Source: an uncultured Rickettsiales bacterium (lineage in GTDB: Bacteria > Pseudomonadota > Alphaproteobacteria > Rickettsiales > Deianiraeaceae). Taken from it: a DNA stretch of 6,971 nt. Below are positions 4,823 to 6,971 of the stretch, piece after piece. Position numbers and translations under genes: made by a program. Numbering within the stretch: the first letter of the stretch is position 1; every line of letters starts with the position of its first letter. The DNA is taken from NCBI GenBank assembly GCA_937906355.1, contig CALCWF010000003.1:1-6971 (forward strand), in the 5' to 3' direction. The notes under the pieces were generated by a model. The model ran no database searches. It was not told the origin of the DNA and saw only the letters and a program-made list of their open reading frames with translations.

Positions 4823-5458
4823 ATGAAATACTTTTTATACAAAAACAGAAAAACAGAGGAAGTTGTTCAAATTGATAATTCTTCATTCAAGTGGGAATGT
4901 GGTCACTACTTCTCAGGTCTTCATTTATGTGGATCTAGATTCTATGGCAAAGGAGAATTACCAAATTATGAAGATATTAGCACAGTAATGAGCGAGAAAG
5001 ATTTCAAGACTTTATTATCTTATTCAGATGAAATCTCAAAACTTGGTTATGGATTGGATAAAAACGAAGAAAAGAGATTAAAAGGTCAAGACATTTGCAA
5101 TAAAGCACATTCTTTAATTCTTAGAGTATTAGCTACAGAAGAAAATCAGTCTTTGTTTGATCAAGTTATTGAAGAAGAAAAATATGCCTTAGCAGATAAA
5201 TATTGTCTATCTAAAGAAGATGTTGATTATATATTTGATAACTATAATGATGACTATAAAGACAGAGAAATTGTAAATTGTATATTTGATAGCACATACG
5301 ATCTTGGTTATGAAGAGGCCTGGGAATTAGGTTATATAAGCAGAGATGATAGTATATGCGAAAGATACTTTGATTTTGAAAAGTTTGGAAATGACTTATT
5401 AGAAGAAGATAGTTACTTAGAACTACCATCTGGAAAAATTGTAAGTCTTTGCTATTAA
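4823..5458 (+). CDS. ArdA-like C-terminal domain protein, candidate antirestriction protein
   Basis: This is the largest product of the operon (211 aa). GGGGGTGAT, overlapping the previous stop, lies 7 nt before the ATG. Residues 1-40 contain a beta-rich start and a Cys/His cluster, C26-x-H28-x5-H34-x-C36, which might bind metal. Residues 50-130 are helical and charged. Residues 131-211 are acidic and include DDYKDREIVNCIF, LGYEEAWELGY, ERYFDFEKFGNDL and a final strand ending IVSLCY. ArdA antirestriction proteins (DNA mimics that block type I restriction enzymes) likewise end with a 'YFDYEAFGRDL' segment followed by a strand, so the C-terminal third resembles ArdA. I infer a related role; the N-terminal half does not look like ArdA, so it may be a fusion or a distinct family. 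Asp codons are mostly GAT (17 of 21). Confidence 0.88.
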   Translation: MKYFLYKNRKTEEVVQIDNSSFKWECGHYFSGLHLCGSRFYGKGELPNYEDISTVMSEKDFKTLLSYSDEISKLGYGLDKNEEKRLKGQDICNKAHSLILRVLATEENQSLFDQVIEEEKYALADKYCLSKEDVDYIFDNYNDDYKDREIVNCIFDSTYDLGYEEAWELGYISRDDSICERYFDFEKFGNDLLEEDSYLELPSGKIVSLCY

Positions 5459-5461
5459 ACT

Positions 5462-5839
5462 ATGGAATCGGTTATCAATAGACCAGCAATGTGTGGTTAT
5501 CTAAAGAAAGTTTATGTTAATGAAGGTGATAATGGACTTAAAAGATATAAACAATACTTAGATAAAGAATATTCTAAGAAAAGAAATACACTTGAGCGTA
5601 ACTTAGAACTTAGTGATCAATTATCCACATTTGATTGGTGGACAAAAAATGTAAAAGGATTTATCAATCCACAACTCATCAAGACAAAGCAGCTTGAAAG
5701 AGCAAATAAAAAAGAAAAAGAACTGTTAGATTATTTATTCAACGAAATACTAGCAGGAAGAAAAACATTTGATGATATTAAAAGTCCCATCTATCGTGAA
5801 ATGTTAGAGCAAAGATGGGAAGAAGAGATACCATTTTAG
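5462..5839 (+). CDS. Hypothetical charged helical protein (125 aa)
   Basis: The ATG is only 3 bp after the previous stop and has no recognisable Shine-Dalgarno, so reinitiation by ribosomes finishing the ArdA-like gene is the likely route. That would tie its output to that gene. The protein has many Lys and Glu residues. Residues 14-50 and 75-97 look like long amphipathic helices, possibly coiled coil, separated by FDWWTKNVKGFINPQ (57-71), and it ends with an acidic EQRWEEEIPF. I do not recognise a family. An exact DnaA box, TTATCCACA, lies within the gene at 5621-5629, encoding part of LST; this may be coincidental. Confidence 0.8.
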   Translation: MESVINRPAMCGYLKKVYVNEGDNGLKRYKQYLDKEYSKKRNTLERNLELSDQLSTFDWWTKNVKGFINPQLIKTKQLERANKKEKELLDYLFNEILAGRKTFDDIKSPIYREMLEQRWEEEIPF

Positions 5840-5865
5840 GTAGAAAGTGAGGTATAATAATATTT

Positions 5866-6147
5866 ATGTCAACAGAACAATTTGAAGTTTATGAGTTTAG
5901 GTTTGTAGACAAAGAAACAAAAACAGGTTTCTGTGTCTATGCCAGAACAGAAGAAAAAGCACAAGAAATTGTAGACATCGAGAATGACCATAATGTTTAC
6001 AATTATGTAAAACCTATGTTTAGATTCAAAAGGAAATTCCTTAGTGAAAAACCACCTTATGAACTTGAACAAGAACAAATAGAAGTTTCTAAGCAAAGAA
6101 GAAGTAAACGTTATCAATACATAGTAGAAAATGGGGGTAGTATTTAA
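5866..6147 (+). CDS. Small hypothetical protein (93 aa)
   Basis: Its start is the only reasonable ATG, but the nearest Shine-Dalgarno (GAGG at 5849-5852) is 13 nt away, longer than for the neighbours. The product begins MSTEQFEVYEFRFVDKETKT, a strand-turn-strand pattern (EFRFVDKETKTGFCVYA), followed by a helix (EEKAQEIVDIEND). A basic region, FRFKRKFLSEKPPYEL, and a Gln/Glu/Arg-rich tail come next. I do not recognise it. Its stop overlaps the start of the following gene by one base (TAATG), so the two are translationally coupled, and it may act with the DNA-binding protein encoded next. Confidence 0.78.
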   Translation: MSTEQFEVYEFRFVDKETKTGFCVYARTEEKAQEIVDIENDHNVYNYVKPMFRFKRKFLSEKPPYELEQEQIEVSKQRRSKRYQYIVENGGSI

Positions 6148-6383
6148 TGGGAAGAAAAAAGAAAGATGGAAGATCACTTGGCAATCATCGTGTTTATAAA
6201 ACAGAAAGTCAAAAAAACAAAGCTCTAAGTGAAAAAAGATATGCCTGGAGTAAAGAACACAGAACAGCATTTACTCTAAGACTTAACAACGAAACACAAA
6301 AAGATGTAATTGATTTTCTTAAAACAGTTCCAAACAAGCAAGAGTTTATTGTTAATCTTATTAGAGAACATTTAAATAAATAA
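6147..6383 (+). CDS. Probable ribbon-helix-helix DNA-binding protein
   Basis: GGGGG (6133-6137) precedes the ATG by 9 nt, and the start overlaps the previous stop as TAATG. The 78-residue product begins with a very basic arm (MGRKKKDGRS, more Lys/Arg to residue 40). It then has a strand TAFTLRLNN (40-48), a helix (ETQKDVIDFLKTV, 49-61), a PNK turn and a second helix (QEFIVNLIREHLNK, 65-78). Strand-helix-turn-helix with alternating exposed residues in the strand is the signature of the Arc/CopG/MetJ ribbon-helix-helix fold, whose dimers bind short repeated operators. It is the only clear DNA-binding candidate in the operon. A copy of the 12-mer TAAATAAACAAT overlaps its own stop, so autoregulation is a natural but untested idea. 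Confidence 0.85.
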   Translation: MGRKKKDGRSLGNHRVYKTESQKNKALSEKRYAWSKEHRTAFTLRLNNETQKDVIDFLKTVPNKQEFIVNLIREHLNK

Positions 6384-6388
6384 ACAAT
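6377..6388 (+). repeat. TAAATAAACAAT 12-mer, copy 6, at the stop codon/start of next gene
   Basis: The exact 12-mer overlaps the last codons and TAA stop of the ribbon-helix-helix gene and ends one base before the ATG of the small membrane-protein gene. Confidence 0.6.
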
Positions 6389-6389
6389 T

Positions 6390-6554
6390 ATGAATAGAAG
6401 ACTTTGGATATTCTTACTTATATTGCAAATACTTTTGTGGCTTGCTGTGTTAGTGTGTGCATACTTTGGAAAGACAATACTGTTAATCATCTTTGGTTGT
6501 TTAGGACTTGCAATCATTCCAATAATAATTCACTTCCAGCCAGATAAAATATAA
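6390..6554 (+). CDS. Small two-span membrane protein (54 aa)
   Basis: A 55-codon frame starts at ATG 6390, 6 bp after the previous stop, and ends at TAA just before the terminator. The product starts MNRR, then has a hydrophobic segment at about 5-26 (WIFLLILQILLWLAVLVC), a short GKT-containing turn at 27-29 and a second hydrophobic segment (about 30-48) ending IIPIIIHF. It closes with QPDKI. The positive N-terminus and two spans suggest a membrane hairpin with both ends on the cytoplasmic side. There is no clear ribosome binding site; a 12-mer repeat occupies that place, so translation may depend on coupling. Small phage membrane proteins can be holins, lysis regulators or superinfection-exclusion factors, but nothing here decides between these. 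Confidence 0.6.
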   Translation: MNRRLWIFLLILQILLWLAVLVCAYFGKTILLIIFGCLGLAIIPIIIHFQPDKI

Positions 6555-6582
6555 AAAAGAGACAATTTAATTTGTCTCTTTT
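6555..6582. terminator. Bidirectional intrinsic terminator hairpin
   Basis: AAAAGAGACAA (6555-6565) and TTGTCTCTTTT (6572-6582) form a perfect 11-bp stem around the 6-nt loop TTTAAT. On the plus strand the right arm ends in a T-run (TTTTATTTT). On the minus strand the A-run on the left becomes a T-run. It sits directly after the last plus-strand gene and downstream of the convergent minus-strand gene, so it can end both transcripts. The stem is AT-rich, so efficiency is uncertain. Confidence 0.75.
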
Positions 6583-6685
6583 ATTTTAATTGCTTGTTTT
6601 TACCACCTAACAAAGCGATAGAGCGATTTTAATTTGTTTTTAGTATAAATTATCAAACAAGATTTTTTCGCTTGTCTATGAGCAT
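6583..6685. other. Convergent intergenic spacer with inverted AAGCGA/TCGCTT words
   Basis: Between the terminator and the end of the minus-strand gene are about 100 bp with no gene. The words CAAAGCGA (6611-6618) and TCGCTTG (6668-6674) are inverted relative to each other, and TTGTTT (near 6636) can pair with AAACAA (6655-6660). These might form a second, weaker folded end for the minus-strand transcript. No other signal is evident. Confidence 0.3.
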
Positions 6686-6971
6686 TTATGCTTGAGCACT
6701 TTGTTTCTTCATTCCTGGATGGTCATTAAGCCAATTGTCAATATCGTTTTTAATATCAGCAAGAAGCTTTTTGTAATCTCTTTGTGGATAAGCGGTTGTA
6801 TAAGCAGTTTTTCCACTAAATCCACCACCTAAGAATTGATGATTATAAATAATTGATACACCCATTTCAATATATTTTTCACAGGCTGGATCACTATTAA
6901 TAATTTGTTGACGGCGATAATCTTCAATTGCACCCATCATTGATTGTGGTGGAACGATCTTAGTAGCTTGT
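6686..6971 (-). CDS. 3' end of a minus-strand phage gene, start outside the window
   Basis: The frame is open from the right edge to TAA at 6688-6686, encoding at least 94 residues. A pair of ATGs at 6940 and 6937 has no ribosome binding site, and ten more in-frame codons (QATKIVPPQS) precede them without a stop, so this is more likely the C-terminal part of a longer protein. It contains IIYNHQFLGGGFSGKT, in which GGGFSGKT (6829-6806) has the spacing of a Walker A loop, but only about 40 residues follow. The end is a charged helix (YKKLLADIKNDIDNWLND) and a KKQSAQA tail. I do not recognise the protein. The orientation matches the packaging gene at the left edge, as if both belong to one late module. 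An exact DnaA box (reverse complement, 6783-6791) lies within it. Confidence 0.7.
   Translation of the reverse strand, partial: QATKIVPPQSMMGAIEDYRRQQIINSDPACEKYIEMGVSIIYNHQFLGGGFSGKTAYTTAYPQRDYKKLLADIKNDIDNWLNDHPGMKKQSAQA

Noticed and set aside
5853..5858. TATAAT before the gene at 5866
   Set aside because: It is a perfect -10 hexamer, but there is no -35 match at a suitable distance and it lies in a 26-bp gap inside an operon.
5869..6270. Minus-strand 133-codon frame rich in Phe, Leu and Cys
   Set aside because: Its hydrophobic look comes from the complement of Lys/Glu codons of the two plus-strand genes; it crosses their junction and has no ribosome binding site.
6209..6517. Minus-strand 102-codon frame opposite the ribbon-helix-helix gene
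   Set aside because: It is antisense to two better-supported genes, lacks a Shine-Dalgarno, and shows no domain.

Overview
The window looks like part of an AT-rich bacteriophage, prophage or related circular mobile element of a low-GC Gram-positive host (Firmicutes-like). The reasons are strong GAGG/GGGGG Shine-Dalgarno sites, very small tightly packed genes, overwhelming use of AT-rich codons, and a packaging-type gene on the opposite strand. No rRNA, tRNA, integrase, transposase or CRISPR array is visible. The host assignment is inferred from style, not from a marker gene.

Layout. (1) Positions 1-592 lie on the minus strand and hold two overlapping genes. One is a 139-residue protein resembling small-terminase-like phage proteins. 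The other is a downstream gene cut by the window edge. (2) Positions 593-1504 are about 900 bp of non-coding DNA with origin-like structure. It contains an inverted pair of DnaA boxes, five direct copies of GTGTATGTG, a C6/G6 tract, several copies of a 12-mer TAAATAAACAAT, and long A/T tracts. (3) Positions 1505-6554 carry thirteen small genes, all on the plus strand, with gaps from -1 to 110 bp. A TTGACA promoter-like sequence lies before the first gene. (4) Positions 6555-6582 form a perfect 11-bp hairpin that can terminate transcription from both sides. (5) Positions 6686-6971 hold the 3' end of another minus-strand gene.

The arrangement fits a phage with divergent modules: packaging/structural genes leftward and an early or accessory operon rightward, separated by a replication/control region. 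The early operon encodes mostly proteins I cannot name. Three carry useful hints. The gene at 1906 is extremely acidic (44 D/E against 11 K/R) and has an FNGYGNLE motif. The gene at 4823 ends in a segment resembling the C-terminal part of ArdA antirestriction proteins. The gene at 6147 is a probable ribbon-helix-helix DNA-binding protein. My working hypothesis is a rapidly expressed counter-defence/host-takeover operon, possibly tied together by the repeated 12-mer, which sits just before genes at 1906, 4207 and 6390 and recurs in the origin-like region. These functional ideas are inferences; the repeats, hairpins and reading frames are directly visible.
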